Below, piece after piece: positions 11,914-23,600 of a stretch of 64,000 bases of DNA. This DNA is from Pleurostoma richardsiae (lineage: Eukaryota > Ascomycota > Sordariomycetes > Calosphaeriales > Pleurostomataceae). How positions within the stretch are numbered: position 1 is the first letter of the stretch; each line of letters starts with the position of its first letter. A program made the position numbers and the translations under genes. Under the pieces are notes generated by a model. It was not told where the DNA came from. It saw nothing but the letters and a program-made list of their open reading frames with translations, and made no database searches. Where the stretch lies: positions 558,001 to 622,000 of the forward strand of contig JANBVO010000008.1 of NCBI GenBank assembly GCA_030052745.1, written 5' to 3'.

Positions 11914-13089
11914 TTAGCTATCGGCCCCCCAGCCGAATTGACGGTTGACTTCGTTCATAGCGTTGAGTCCTGCTCTTAAGACGCCTAAGGCGCCGTCGAC
12001 CGTGGAGTTGCCAGTGTCGAATGACGGTTCCAGACTCTCCGCGGCAAGCAGATCCTGCTGATCCAGCGTTGCCTGCCTCTTCTGTAGGACGGCCTTGTGG
12101 ATGGCTCTCCCCCACATATTGTACCACTGATCCTCACTCACAGACGCCCACTCCTTTGAGCCGTCACCTCTGAGGCGGGAGAAAGGCCAGTCGGCTCTGA
12201 CAACTTCGAAGTGGCTCGTCCGGAGCCAGAGGTACGGCCAGGTGAAGATAAACAGGAGGGACAGGTAGCACAACCAAATCATCCACCAGGTCAGCCGCCA
12301 GTGGTTGGTGCGGCAGTCATTGTAGACGACCACGTCCTCGTCCTCCACCGGGAACTCAACCTGCAGATGGCCGCGGTAGTTTGTCCGACGCACAAGCGCC
12401 TCAAGCTTCTCTTTGACCTTCTGGTAGTCGAAACCAACGATTCGCCTTTTCAGGGCAAACGTCTTGAGCCCTGCATGGCTGGCGCAGTACAAGTGGCACC
12501 ACTCGCCCAGCGTCGGCTTGTCATCAGCGCCGACCTCGATGCTCTGCCTCGACCCAGGGGCGCGCTTCTTCAAAATGGTGCCTCGCCGGGTATTTTCGCT
12601 GTTCTCGACGGTGCGGAGCTCACGCCAAGAGACGCGATTTGTGGCGTCGCGGTACAAGAAAGGTGTCAGCTCGACCTTGACGTCAAAATCGGTCACGTTC
12701 TTGGTCTCTTTCTTGCCGTTGTTGTCCACCTGCTGCCGGTGGAAGCCGTAGACTCGGACGAAGGGCCGGGGCGGGGTCAATGCCCAGGATCGGATGTGCG
12801 CCTCGAGAAATTCAGGGTCGGTGTCGAGCTGACGGTCTAGGTAGTATTCGGCGCCGGTGTTTGCGTCCTTGAGGAAAGAGACGATGCCAGAGCGCCCGGG
12901 AGCAGATGAATCAGGCGCAAGGAGCGGTGCGCCGCTAGACTCGCAGTGTTCATCGTAGAGCGGAGGAAGATCGTCGTCGCCCAGCTGGGGGCAGTCGTTG
13001 AAGAAATAATGGTGCTCGGGCTGCGAGTGGAGAGACACGGCGTCGTCCGTCGGCGCCACTCCGGGAACCGACTTGGAGATGCTGCCCAT
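11914..13089 (-). CDS. Conserved fungal membrane protein of unknown function (391 aa)
   Basis: A single uninterrupted exon of 391 codons. The first 75 or so residues are polar and acidic. Residues of about 80-255 form a compact, charged region with an aromatic signature (PFVRVYGFHRQQVDNNGKKE, WRELRTVENSENTRRG, GEWCHLYCASHAGLKTF). Residues of about 275-305 form a strongly hydrophobic Trp-rich stretch (LTWWMIWLCYLSLLFIFTW) long enough for one membrane helix or a hairpin. The C-terminal 90 residues are soluble and helical. The arrangement, a cytosolic domain followed by a late membrane anchor, recurs in uncharacterised ascomycete proteins, but I cannot name a family. Codon use and the clear ATG context at 13089 support a real gene. 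No enzyme motif is visible. Confidence 0.75.
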   Translation of the reverse strand: MGSISKSVPGVAPTDDAVSLHSQPEHHYFFNDCPQLGDDDLPPLYDEHCESSGAPLLAPDSSAPGRSGIVSFLKDANTGAEYYLDRQLDTDPEFLEAHIRSWALTPPRPFVRVYGFHRQQVDNNGKKETKNVTDFDVKVELTPFLYRDATNRVSWRELRTVENSENTRRGTILKKRAPGSRQSIEVGADDKPTLGEWCHLYCASHAGLKTFALKRRIVGFDYQKVKEKLEALVRRTNYRGHLQVEFPVEDEDVVVYNDCRTNHWRLTWWMIWLCYLSLLFIFTWPYLWLRTSHFEVVRADWPFSRLRGDGSKEWASVSEDQWYNMWGRAIHKAVLQKRQATLDQQDLLAAESLEPSFDTGNSTVDGALGVLRAGLNAMNEVNRQFGWGADS

Positions 13090-15058
13090 TGCTGTGAAAT
13101 TGACTGCGCAGGTTACACTAAGTTATTGGTCTGGAGGAAAGATAGTGACTGCGCGTTCGCAGGAAACAGGACAGCAATAATCAAGAGGGTAAATATAGAT
13201 GGTTGAGAGTGACGGAACCAAAGCGGAAAGGCTGACGGGGCAAGGACTCGATGTTTTTGGTTGTTGCCGGCAGGCAGACATCTCACCAGCGAGGCGCAGC
13301 GCTGCTCTAAGAATGCGACGGAGTCGACACTCTTACCAGGGCCTGTTCTATTGAAAACACATTCCCACTTCAAAAAAACGGCTCCTCTGTACGGAGTTAT
13401 TACCTTAGATGTTCCATCAGCCGCAGATAGCCAATAGACTAATATCCCTGAGTTCTCGAGATCTTTGCGCCCGCCGCCGTCTGAGGAGGCGGTCGCTTGC
13501 GAAATTGCCCATCTCGGTGGCTGGCTCTCAACGTCCCCTCAGTTGGGCAATAGTTCCAGAACCTGTCCTGAGCGCCCGCCCACACGTGGTAGGTGTAGCA
13601 AAGACGCGCTGCTTCGACAGATTCCGCAATACATGCGCAACTGCAGCTCTTTGTAGCTGCGGCTTTCTAAGATGATGATACCGGTAGTTGCTCGCCTGCT
13701 CTTGCTGACCGACGGGCGAGTCCCTTGATGAGCCCGAGCTCACAACCGCCGCATGCATGCCAGGACTTGAGAACCTTGATAGGGCATCCATCAGTTGGTG
13801 TTGGCCGCATGTCAAACATGGGTATTCGTCGTTTCGAGACAACTTGCCAGAACGGACATAAGACGAGGAGGCGGGGCAGCGGGTGACCGGTTCAAGCAGA
13901 CTGTCCATCCTCTCCTCTCGTCTCTCTCGCGGTTCTTTCTCACGGCTTGAACAATCTACGGTAGAAGCACATTGCCTTTCGCAACAGTGGAGAGTCTCGG
14001 GAGAGGTGAGAACAAGGAGAACAGCATCGAGAGCTTAGGGCGACCGCTTCGACTTGGATTGCGGTCAGAGGATACAACCCAGAGGCGATTTTATCCTCGT
14101 GGGTTCCGGAAAAGTCCCAACAACTTTCCGGCTCTTGTTGACTCAACTTGTCGACGATTGCAAGACGAACTTCAGTGCAGTGGACGTCTGCAGAGCCCAC
14201 CCGAGTCGACGCATCTACGATCTGCACCTTGTCCAGATTGCCTGTGCGGAGTACCCATAGGGCACTCCCTGTTACCCGGCCTCGGAGAGGACGGGACTGG
14301 GCTGGAAGGTACCTATTGCATAGTACCTGCACGGCACGTTACCCCGTACCTTAGATACAGGACGTACGCAGGTGCGGTACAGAACGTTACTGTACCAAGT
14401 ATTGCCTGTACCTTCCATAGGTACCTTACCTACAGACGAAAGGTGCTTTGCCCTGCTTGCCTTATTGGGATAGTGGGGCAAAACGACCGCTGGAATGCCC
14501 TTCCTCTCAAAGCTCGAAGGGGCTGCGGCACAGTTCCCCGCCGCACAGACGCAAGGCTGCTGCTGCTGTTGCGCGTGTCACCGACGGATAGAAAGGACAA
14601 CACAGGCTCACACGTTGCCCCCTCCTCGTCCCGCGTCTTGCTGCGACCTCCCCGAATCGCCCGTCTCAGCTTCGCCGCCGCCGGCCTCACCTGGCGTGTC
14701 ACCGGCAGACATTGATAGCGGTCATAATAATAGCACAACTCCTCCAGCTCCAGCTCCAGCTCCAGGAGGCCCCACTCCAGCTCCAGGCCCCGCCGCAGCA
14801 GACGACGGCTGGGAACCGCTCTTGTTAGAGATTGAATCCGACCCCGCCCCTCTCCCCCTTCCATTCAAACCTCCCGCTTCCCTTCTCTCCTCCGTCACTG
14901 CGCAAACCCTCGACCTTCTCGACTTGGTAGCCTACAACTTTTCACGCCACTTCGGCTGCGACAAGCCGTGGACGATCTCGCTCCTCGAGTTTCTGCTGCA
15001 GTTGTCCAGCCCCATCCCGGTCGAGGACCATCCTGCTTGGCATAACAGCCCAAGCGAC
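13090..15058. other. Long divergent spacer upstream of NMT1
   Basis: Nearly 2 kb between two divergent starts. Open frames of 60-250 codons occur but most overlap one another and cross repeat elements. The exception is an uninterrupted frame from an ATG at 14495 that runs in phase into NMT1 (see findings). TACCTAGGTA-type elements lie at 14305-14435. Confidence 0.4.
14305..14435. repeat. TACCTAGGTA-type palindromic elements
   Basis: Contains AAGGTACCTA, TAGTACCT and ATAGGTACCTTACCTA within 130 bases, the same motif family as elsewhere in the window's spacers. Confidence 0.45.
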
Positions 15059-16881
15059 ATGCCTCAGGACGAGTCTAAGCCCGTCGACCCCTCCATAGAG
15101 GGCGCCAAACAGGACGCACCGGGCCCCGACAAGGGCAAGCAACCAGCCGTAGAGACTGACGATGATGATGTCGACGACCTCCTCGATACCGACGAGGCCC
15201 AAGCCACCGGGGGCCCGGCGGACTTGTCGTCCGCCGCCAAAAAGAAGAAATCAAAAAGAAAGAAGATCAAGGATGCTTTGACCGGCAAATCCGACGCCTG
15301 CTCCGACAAGAAGAAGAGTGCCGTCGACGCCCTGACGCCGCAGCAGATCGCGCAGTTCATGTCTATGAATCCTGCACTAGCCCAGGAGATTGCAGCACAG
15401 AAGGGCGGCGGCAGCGGCCCCGGGGGCGGCTCCGACCACGAAAAAACGGTTGATATGCTCAAGAACCTCAGTCTGCAAGACATCATGACCGGCCTGGCTG
15501 CCAGTGGCAAGAATGTCAAGGATATGGCATCCTACAAGTTCTGGCAGACCCAGCCTGTCCAGTCATTCGAGGAAGCAGCCTCGCACTCGCCAATCAAGGA
15601 GGGCCCGATCAAGGTACAGAACGTCGAGGATGTGTCCCAGACGCCACCTCAGTTGCTGGCTGGCTTCGAGTGGGTCACGATGGACCTGACCGACGACGTT
15701 CAGATGAAAGAGGTGTATGAGCTACTCAACGGACATTACGTCGAGGATGACGAGGCCATGTTCCGCTTCAATTATGGCACCTCTATCCTGAGATGGTAGG
15801 TAAATACCTTCTCTGTGACGAGCTCATTCCGTAACTGATATGATGCACGTAGGGCCATGTGTTCGCCGGGATGGAAGAAGGAGTGGCATGTCGGTGTGCG
15901 CGCGACTCAGTCGAAGAAGCTTGTCGCCTTCATCTCCGCCATCCCAATGGAGCTGCGCGTGCGGGAAAACGTCATCCATGCCTCTGAGGTCAATTTCTTG
16001 TGCATCCACAAAAAGCTACGCTCCAAGCGGCTTGCCCCGGTTCTGATCAAGGAGATCACGCGGCTTTGCAACCTTGCTGGCGTGTGGCAGGCCATCTACA
16101 CTGGAGGAATAGTGTTGCCGACCCCTGTCAGCACGTGCCGTTATTTTCATAGAGCCCTGAACTGGCAGAAGCTATATGACGTTGGCTTCAGTCCGCTCCC
16201 GGCGAACAGCAAACCCCAGTACCAGATCCGGAAGTACGCTCTCCCGGACCACACGTCGACTAATCGCTTGAGAGAGATGCAGCCCAAGGACCTACCCGCT
16301 GTCTACGAGCTGCTCAACCGTTACATGAAACGATGGGACCTTGTGCCTGAATGGACCTTGGAAGAGGCCGAGCACTGGCTTCTGCCAAGAAAGGACGAGG
16401 ACAAGGTTGTGTGGTGCTATGTCGTCGAAGTGAGTAGAGTCCGGCCCAACTGAGGAAGCACCCTCTGATATATTAGCAGGACGAGTCCAGGGATATCACA
16501 GACTTCTTTTCGTTCTACTCACTAGAGTCCACCGTCATCAATAACGCCAAACACAAGGTCATCCGTGCCGCATACCTGTACTATTATGCCACGGAAACAG
16601 GCCTGGCGACACCACTCGATAAGCAGGGCCTCAAAGTGCGCCTCAACCAGCTCATGCACGATGCACTCATTTTGGCAAAGCGCTACCAGTTCGATGTCTT
16701 CAACGCTCTGTCTATGATGGACAATGCGTTGTTCTTGGAACAACAGAAGTTCGGCCCAGGCGACGGGCAACTCCACTTCTATCTCTTCAACTACAGGGCG
16801 AACCCTATTAGTGGCGGTGTCAACAAGAAAAACCAACTGGATGAAAATAATCTTAGCGGCATCGGCTTGCCGATGCTGTAG
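15059..16881 (+). CDS. NMT1: Glycylpeptide N-tetradecanoyltransferase (N-myristoyltransferase)
   Basis: Three exons: 15059-15795, 15853-16429 and 16480-16881, giving 571 aa. The enzyme moves myristate from myristoyl-CoA to the N-terminal glycine of target proteins in the cytosol (EC 2.3.1.97). The first 150 or so residues are acidic and Lys-rich. The catalytic GNAT-fold core then starts at [13 protein letters not shown]. Family signatures are [18 protein letters not shown] (acyl-CoA binding), the peptide-site stretch [19 protein letters not shown], and [15 protein letters not shown] near the end. The protein terminates in GIGLPML; in characterised NMTs the C-terminal leucine carboxylate is the catalytic base, so the intact end argues for an active enzyme. 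The ATG at 15059 gives a start like other Sordariomycete NMTs, although an in-frame ATG exists at 14495. Confidence 0.93.
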
Positions 16882-17470
16882 AACATGGTGTCTCAAGTCA
16901 TTTACCCCATTCGGCTGCAAAGGGATGCGAAGGGACTAGGTGAGCATGTCACTACAAACTTACAGCTAGCCAGAGCCGGTCAGCTTGGCCCTCAGTTGGA
17001 GATGGCAAAACAGGAAGCAGCATGGTACAAGTCAGGGGGCCAGAGATATGAGCCAGCAAATACAAGAATCCTCGTACAGAGGATTCAAGAAGCGCAACTT
17101 TGATGGTGGCAGGCACGCCAGATCTGTCCTCACCGAGTTCGCGAAGTCCGGCGCCGCGCGGCGAGCACTTCATACCAGGGGGTTGCTAGCAAATCGTCGG
17201 AAGATAGTCGCATGCGTGCATGACCTGCTTTATCTGCACAACTCCTTAAGCTCGACCTCCAACAAATGTACCAAGTAGTCTATGTCTGGTAGTGCTCAGC
17301 TCCTATTACACGCCGCAGAGTGTACATAAATACATAGCATAAAGCGCCTCGAACAGATGTGGACCGAAGCCGGTAGGTAGTTAGTTATGCTGCTGAAGGT
17401 CCAAGGCATATTTTGGAGTCTCTTGCTTCAACTTGTACTCTTCTTCCGAAGACAGCAGCCGCTTATAGAT
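16882..17470. other. Convergent 3' spacer
   Basis: About 590 bases between the NMT1 stop and the stop of the minus-strand hydrolase. It should contain the two transcript ends. No coding signal was found. Confidence 0.35.
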
Positions 17471-18656
17471 TCACTGCCTCGGTCGACCATCCAGCTTCTC
17501 GCCTTTACGTATCGTCTCCTCAATCAGCCCATGAAACCACTCGGGCCACTCCACTACCGGTGCATGACCCATTCCCTCTTGGATGATGCCCGTGGCCGGC
17601 TTGATGTACTCGATTAACTTGCGCCCATGCGGCACAGAGATCATCCCGTCAGCAGTGCCATGCAAGACGAGGATACGCTCGCGACCGACCTCGTCTGCCA
17701 TCTTCTCCAACTGCTCGCGGGTCTTGCGGTGCCACCCCGCCGCGATCAGCTGCAGCATGAACCCCTTGTTGCTAAATCGCGCGGGATCCAGCCGCTTGTG
17801 CATCTCCTGCGCCGCAAACCGCTGATAGTTGGTCTCGAACAGGAGATACTCACCGCCTTGGGCGGGCGGCTTCACCGTGTCCACCGTCGCTGGGTTTGGT
17901 AGGCGCGCGTTGTCTGTGGCCACGAGCCAGGAGGCCGGAAAAAGCTGGCGCGCGGTGCTGCGCACGCTGGCCTCGACGCTCTTTGGGACGAGCATGCTGG
18001 CCCGATTCACCATATTCTCCCAGAATGTGGTAGTGTTCTCAATTGCAGCCGCCGTGCAGCAGAGGCTGAGGCTGCTGATGCGGTCGGGGATCAGACAGGC
18101 CAGCTCCTGCAGCACCATACCGCCCATTGAGATCCCGATGACATGAATGGTGCGGGTCGGCGGCGATGACAACGACACCCAGCCTACGTGGCGAAGAACC
18201 TCGAGCACGTCCAGAGCCATCTCAGAGGTCGAGTACCGCATCAGCGGTTTGTCGCTGTCACCCATGCCGCGGTTGTCCAGGCAAAGCACCGAGTATTCGG
18301 TGCTGCGCTCGTGGCCGAAGTGCAGGGTCTGCCGCTGCCAGGCGGACTTAAGGCTGCCCAGACCCATGACGAGCTGGCGTCCTGTCAGATCAATCCGGGA
18401 CAGGGAGGGACCAGCCGACTGACTTACAACAATCTTGACAGGCCCCTGGCCGTGGATCTCCCAGCTCAGCTTGAATGGGCCGCCTCGGCCTTCAGCGACA
18501 GGCAGCCTGCCGCTCTGGGTAGGCTCGAGGTTCCATATCGCCGTTGGGTACGCTGGGTGCTTCATCACCTCCGCGATGGTCGGGACAGTGTTCCTGCGCG
18601 GAATGAGGATCAAGTGGCGATGGTTGGGTAAGCACTCGGACTCACATAGCAGCCAT
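17471..18656 (-). CDS. Alpha/beta hydrolase fold protein
   Basis: Modelled with three exons: 18656-18646 (11 nt), 18593-18428 and 18373-17471, giving 359 aa. The tiny first exon supplies MAAM and is followed by NTVPTIAEVMKHPAYP. The second intron (54 nt, GTAAGT to CCAG) contains no in-frame stop, so it could be read through. Its removal restores the family strand VKIVLVMGLGSLKSAWQRQ. Key features are the loop DNRGMGDSDKP, the nucleophile elbow GISMGG (Ser141), the acid-bearing LVLHGTADGMI and the histidine in GMGHAPVVEWPEWF. These fit fungal soluble hydrolases related to epoxide hydrolases and serine esterases. The substrate is unknown. A longer unspliced start at 18664 is possible but gives an atypical N-terminus. 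Confidence 0.82.
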
Positions 18657-20614
18657 CCTGGCATGAGTAGACTAATTCGCTACGGAGAGCAGAATCTACC
18701 TCTCCAACGTAGCCAAAAGGAGATGGGAAAGGGGCAAAGCTCGAAACCGGGCAGTTGCTCGATCGAGGATTTAAATAAACAAACCGAAAGCGTTGTTAAG
18801 CCTTAAAGCGCCTCAACCGCACAGATGCTTGATATGCCTGCCTTTATGTCTACGCTAGATTCCACAGTCAACCTCGGATGGCCCTAACACTCCCGGCATC
18901 AAGCAATCAATGTCGCCGCTGTCGCCGCATCCTCGCATCCGTCGCATCCACAAGCGGCAGTGGGATCGGGGGGCGGGCGTTTGCGCTCATGAGTGGTGGA
19001 GCCACCCGCACGCGCTAGTAAGGGCAGGGCCCAAGGTAGATCACGTGAACAGTCCCTAAAGCAGCTCGAGACAACCTCATGCGAAGCCTCCGCACGGAGT
19101 CGTTGTCTGTCTCTTCCCGGCCGCTCCATCCACCCAGGCGTCCGTTCTCTTGCTCGTAATCATGGAAACATTGTGTCCACCCTGATTCGATTCCCAGCAG
19201 GACGGACGCGTTCGACAGACTACCTAGATAGGCATCATTGTATCAAAGATTCCTCCGACGTTACGGTCAATGTCATGGCCCTCTGCAGGCAACTTGGGAA
19301 ACCTCCTCCCTCTCCCTATCTCGCAGCCTCTTCCGGCTAGTGCCGCCACTTTTCTGGGATCTTTAGGCCGTGAAATACTGCTTCATAGTTCCCTAGGCGG
19401 AGCACATTCCGCATGCAAGTTGGGACAATCTGCAGCCTGTACGATTATCAGTGTTGCATATCCAACCCCTCCCCTTCTCTTTTGTCCCGAACCTCTTCTT
19501 TCCCTACTAGTAAGAGTCAGAGCGATCCCTATTTTCTAGCGGGTGCTTTCCAAGACCCAACTTCGCTATGCAGCAATAGCAAGGTTTTCCGTATGCTTTA
19601 TGCTTTCCTCGGCTCAGCGAGTCCGTATGGGACCGATACTTCAGCGTGAGCCTCGGACGTTCTGAGGCGTCTTGCGCAACGTAGGGAGCGGGCCTTAGGT
19701 ACCGCCTCCTCATACAGCTGGTCTTTGCGGCAGGTTAGGTTCGAGTTCGCCCTCAAGGTGTCTTTCTGCAATGTCGTCGGCCAGCGTGCTCGAGAAAAGG
19801 GCTAATATTGTTCAAACTCTAAATAGTCTCATGGCGAGATCGACGAAAGTTCCTCATTTGTTTGAAATTGGCACCCTGCGTTTGGCACTTTGGTCCAGTT
19901 CCAGATTCGAATCTCTAGTGTCTCGTTCACCATTTTCACGACGTCCGCGAAACACCCCATGGTTATGGAGTTCTAATGGACTCGGGCTTGATTTCGCGAG
20001 TGGCACACCACCCCTTCTGTACAAACAGTAGTAAGGCAGCCTCACCATTGCCTGGAGTGCTCTCGCTTTGGCGAGCCGTTCTGCTTGCATCGCCAATTCC
20101 TATCCAGTCTCTTCACTCTGTCATGATGCAACCTCAATGCCGATACTGGCTCAGATGCTCGGCTGATGAGAACAAAAGTTTGCTCGGCCGCATCATTACC
20201 AGCATGTGGCATGTAGCCTCTAAGCTTCGGAAAGGATCCTTCACTTACCATGAGAAAATGGCGCAGGCTGGCGGTCGACGGCTGGGATAAGCTCAGCGTT
20301 TGTAGCGTAATGCTACCCTCGGCGCTCTCAGTCCGTCTTAGTTGTGGAAAGGGAACGAGCGGGCAACCTCTGGCAGGGATGAGGGGCGTGGCCTCAAACC
20401 TACGTACGGTGCGCTCGGCTGCGGCTATATCTGTATAGCGCGCTCAGTTGCACCCCCGGCTCCCGTCTGGTGCCTCGATACTTCCTCGTTGCTTTTTCTA
20501 TTCATTAAATTCTGTCGCTCTTTCGAGTGTGTCTTCAAGGGGTCTCTTGGGGCTCTTGCTGGGCTTTGGTCCTGCTCAACGCATATCTACCGCAGGCGCA
20601 AGAAGTTTGTCAAG
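18657..20614. other. Long spacer between the hydrolase and the Ser/Thr-rich gene
   Basis: Almost 2 kb containing two divergent promoters. Open frames are short (under 120 codons), overlapping, and without domains. A CT-rich stretch just before 20615 (CTTTTTCTATTC and CTCTTTCGAG) is typical of a fungal transcription start. Confidence 0.4.
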
Positions 20615-23600
20615 ATGCGTGCTGTCGGATACATTGCGTCCGGTCTTACCCTTGGGCTGGCATCCTCCGGCGCCGTCCCAAGGGGGGTTCACCGTGGTCT
20701 TATTGAACTAGCCCAACTTGGCAGGCTCAACAGAGCTGACGGCATGGTTCCGTCCACTTCGACAGTCACACAGAGCTACTACACTGCTACGGCAGGCGGC
20801 GCGACAACTGTCGATACAACCTACTTTGTCACGGTGCAGCCGGGTACCAGCACGTCTTCATCATCTTCACATAATGTGGGCGGGACAACGGTTTATATCA
20901 GTGCCACTCCTTCAACAACACACACGGCCGTCGTTACTTCGACTGTCCTTCACACTGAGCAGGCTGGCAACCACAGCCTTGCAGAAAACACCAGTGAACA
21001 TCATATCACTTACACGCACACTTCGACTATCCTGTACAGCCAGACAGGGACTATAAACCACACAGCAACCCATGACGAGACGACGATTCATGGCTCGGTG
21101 ATAACATATGCTACCACAGTGACCCAGCTGGTGACTGACTGCAGCCACTGTGTCAACAGGACGACAGTATCCGTTACCCATCTTTCCTCGACTCATGAGA
21201 TCTCGAATCCTTCGTCGGCACAGACGGCTTCGTTATCGTCGTCCGCCAGCGGAAGCCCCATATCGACGGCGCATGTAGTTACAGCGTCTTCCCCGCCGGA
21301 GACTGTAGGTACTGGAGACGCGACATCGCAAATGAGCATTCCCATCCGCACCAAGGCTATGACCCATGCTAGCACAAGGTATGCTCTTTCATCTCCCGTC
21401 CATCCCTTTACTAACCCTAGGAAGCTCTCAAACGCCAGAAATCGATACCACGGTTACGTCAACACATAGTTCCGCTTATTCAAGCGTCTTGATCACTACC
21501 CATACTCCGGCGTCTTTCCAAACAGCTGGCAGTACGTACCACACTTCCTCTACCACCGGTTCCGGGTATACCTCCCCAGCCATCCATACCTACGCAGTTT
21601 CAACGCACACAACGGCCAGTGAGGTGCCCGCCACGACTTCATTGAATGGGACGCTCAGGACCTTCTTATCCACCGCAAGTACTACTTTTGTCAGCACGCA
21701 TTCTACTACCCTAGCAAACTCCGAGTTCACTTCCGCGGCCATTCATACCTACGATGTTTCAACGCACACAACATCTACTCACATCCCCGTGACGACTTCA
21801 GCGAGTGGGACCCACAGCACCTTCTTATCGACCGCAACTACTACGTTTGCCAGCACACACTCTACCACCCTGACAAGCTCTGAATTCACCTCTGCGGCCA
21901 TTCATACATATGAGGTTTCAACGCACACAACAACCAGCCATGTTCCTGCGACCACTTCGGTGGATGGCACACACAGCACTTTCTTGTCCACTGCGACCAC
22001 CACCTTTGTCAGTACGCACTCTACCAGCCTTACAACTTCCCAGGAGGCGAACTTCACTTCCGCGGCGATACACACCTACGCAGTGTCGACGCACACAACA
22101 ACTAGCCACGTATCGGTTACGACGTCAGCGGAAGGCACACATAGCACCTTCTTATCGACCGCTACCAGCACGTTTGTCAACACGCACTCTACCAGCCTAG
22201 TGAGCCCCCAAACAACTATGGTCACTTCCACAACCGTCCATACATATGAGATCTCAACACATACAACGACTACTCACTCACCCGTGACGACATCAGTGGA
22301 CGGCACACATAGCATCTTGTTATCAACTGCGACTACCACGTTTATCAGCACGCACTCTACGGCTGTCGCGGAAGCTACAAGCAGCTCCTCAACTCATAAT
22401 TCTCGTGTGGCGACCATAACAAGTGGATACTTAAGTACGCTCACGTCGACGGCAGCATCTGCCTCTAGTACCGATACGGACACCACTGTAACTTATTATC
22501 TTTCTACAACGCACAGTTCAAGCCAAACTACGCAATTCAGGGTTGTCACCCGAGTTGTAACGGCGAGCGCCCAAACGGCCACCACCTCGAGCTCTCTATG
22601 GGCTTCAGAGACTACGACATTACCCCTAGGCTCTACTTCAGCAGGCAGGAGCGCCTCCTCGAGCACCAGTGCTTCCTCGAGATCTGTCTCTTCCTTGGCC
22701 TCCAGCTCTTCCTCCAGTACCATTACTTCCGCAAGTTCGACTTCTTCATCGAGCTCCAGTTCTTCCTCGAGCGCTGGTGTCTCTTCCAGAAGCATCGATT
22801 CAGCCACGGTAGTAGTAACCACAACAGCTTATACCTTTGTTGCTCCTCAGGAGAAGGTCGGGTCGACGAGTCTTGGTGCGTCGACATCTAGCAGTGTCAC
22901 TGCGAGCTCTGGGTTGACAACAGCGAGCGGTGATCCGGGTTCGACCGCGACCAGTGACATAAGCACAGCATTTGCAACAACAGGAACAACAACAACGACT
23001 TATACTTTTGTTGCTCCCAAGGGAAAGGCTGTCGTGACGTCCTCTACAGTGGTCACTTCCACCGGTATTGCCACTGTCTCGACGTACACAGCATCCGGCA
23101 CAACCATTAGTCAAGGGACTTCAGTCTTCTATGTCCCAGGGGGTCGCAGATATGCGACTACGTTAACAACCTACAGCAGCACGCAGCTCACGGTGTACAC
23201 TGTCAGCGATACAACCACCAGCGGGACGGCAAGCAGTGTGGGTGCCGACGTGACTGCCACATCAACATTTGACTCCAAAGCTGCCACAGCAACAGATGAT
23301 CCGTCTAGAGACGAGGGGCTATGTACGGGGGGTAGCCCTTGTGATGAGCCCGACGAAACGCCCGAATTCCGACAGGGCATCTCAGCGAGGAGCCTCATGA
23401 GTTTCTGGCGAGAGCGCGAATCCGACTCATGTGACCTGCGCAGTGCAGCACAACAGATGAATGCGGCAGATGGCCCGAAGGTCTACCAGGAGAACGGTCC
23501 TTTCAGGGTCAGTGCAGACTCCGTCTTTGTCCCAAAACCTCTAAGCTAATACGTGTCCAGTATATACTCGACGGGTTGAATGACATGATGGACAGTATGG

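Noticed and set aside
13972-14715. 247-codon plus-strand open frame
   Set aside because: It runs across the palindromic repeat cluster and overlaps the longer frame leading into NMT1. Composition is irregular, there is no domain, and other frames are equally open.
19185-19205. TTCGATTCC sequence resembling a tRNA T-arm
   Set aside because: Flanking bases do not form a T-stem, and no acceptor, D or anticodon arms could be placed.
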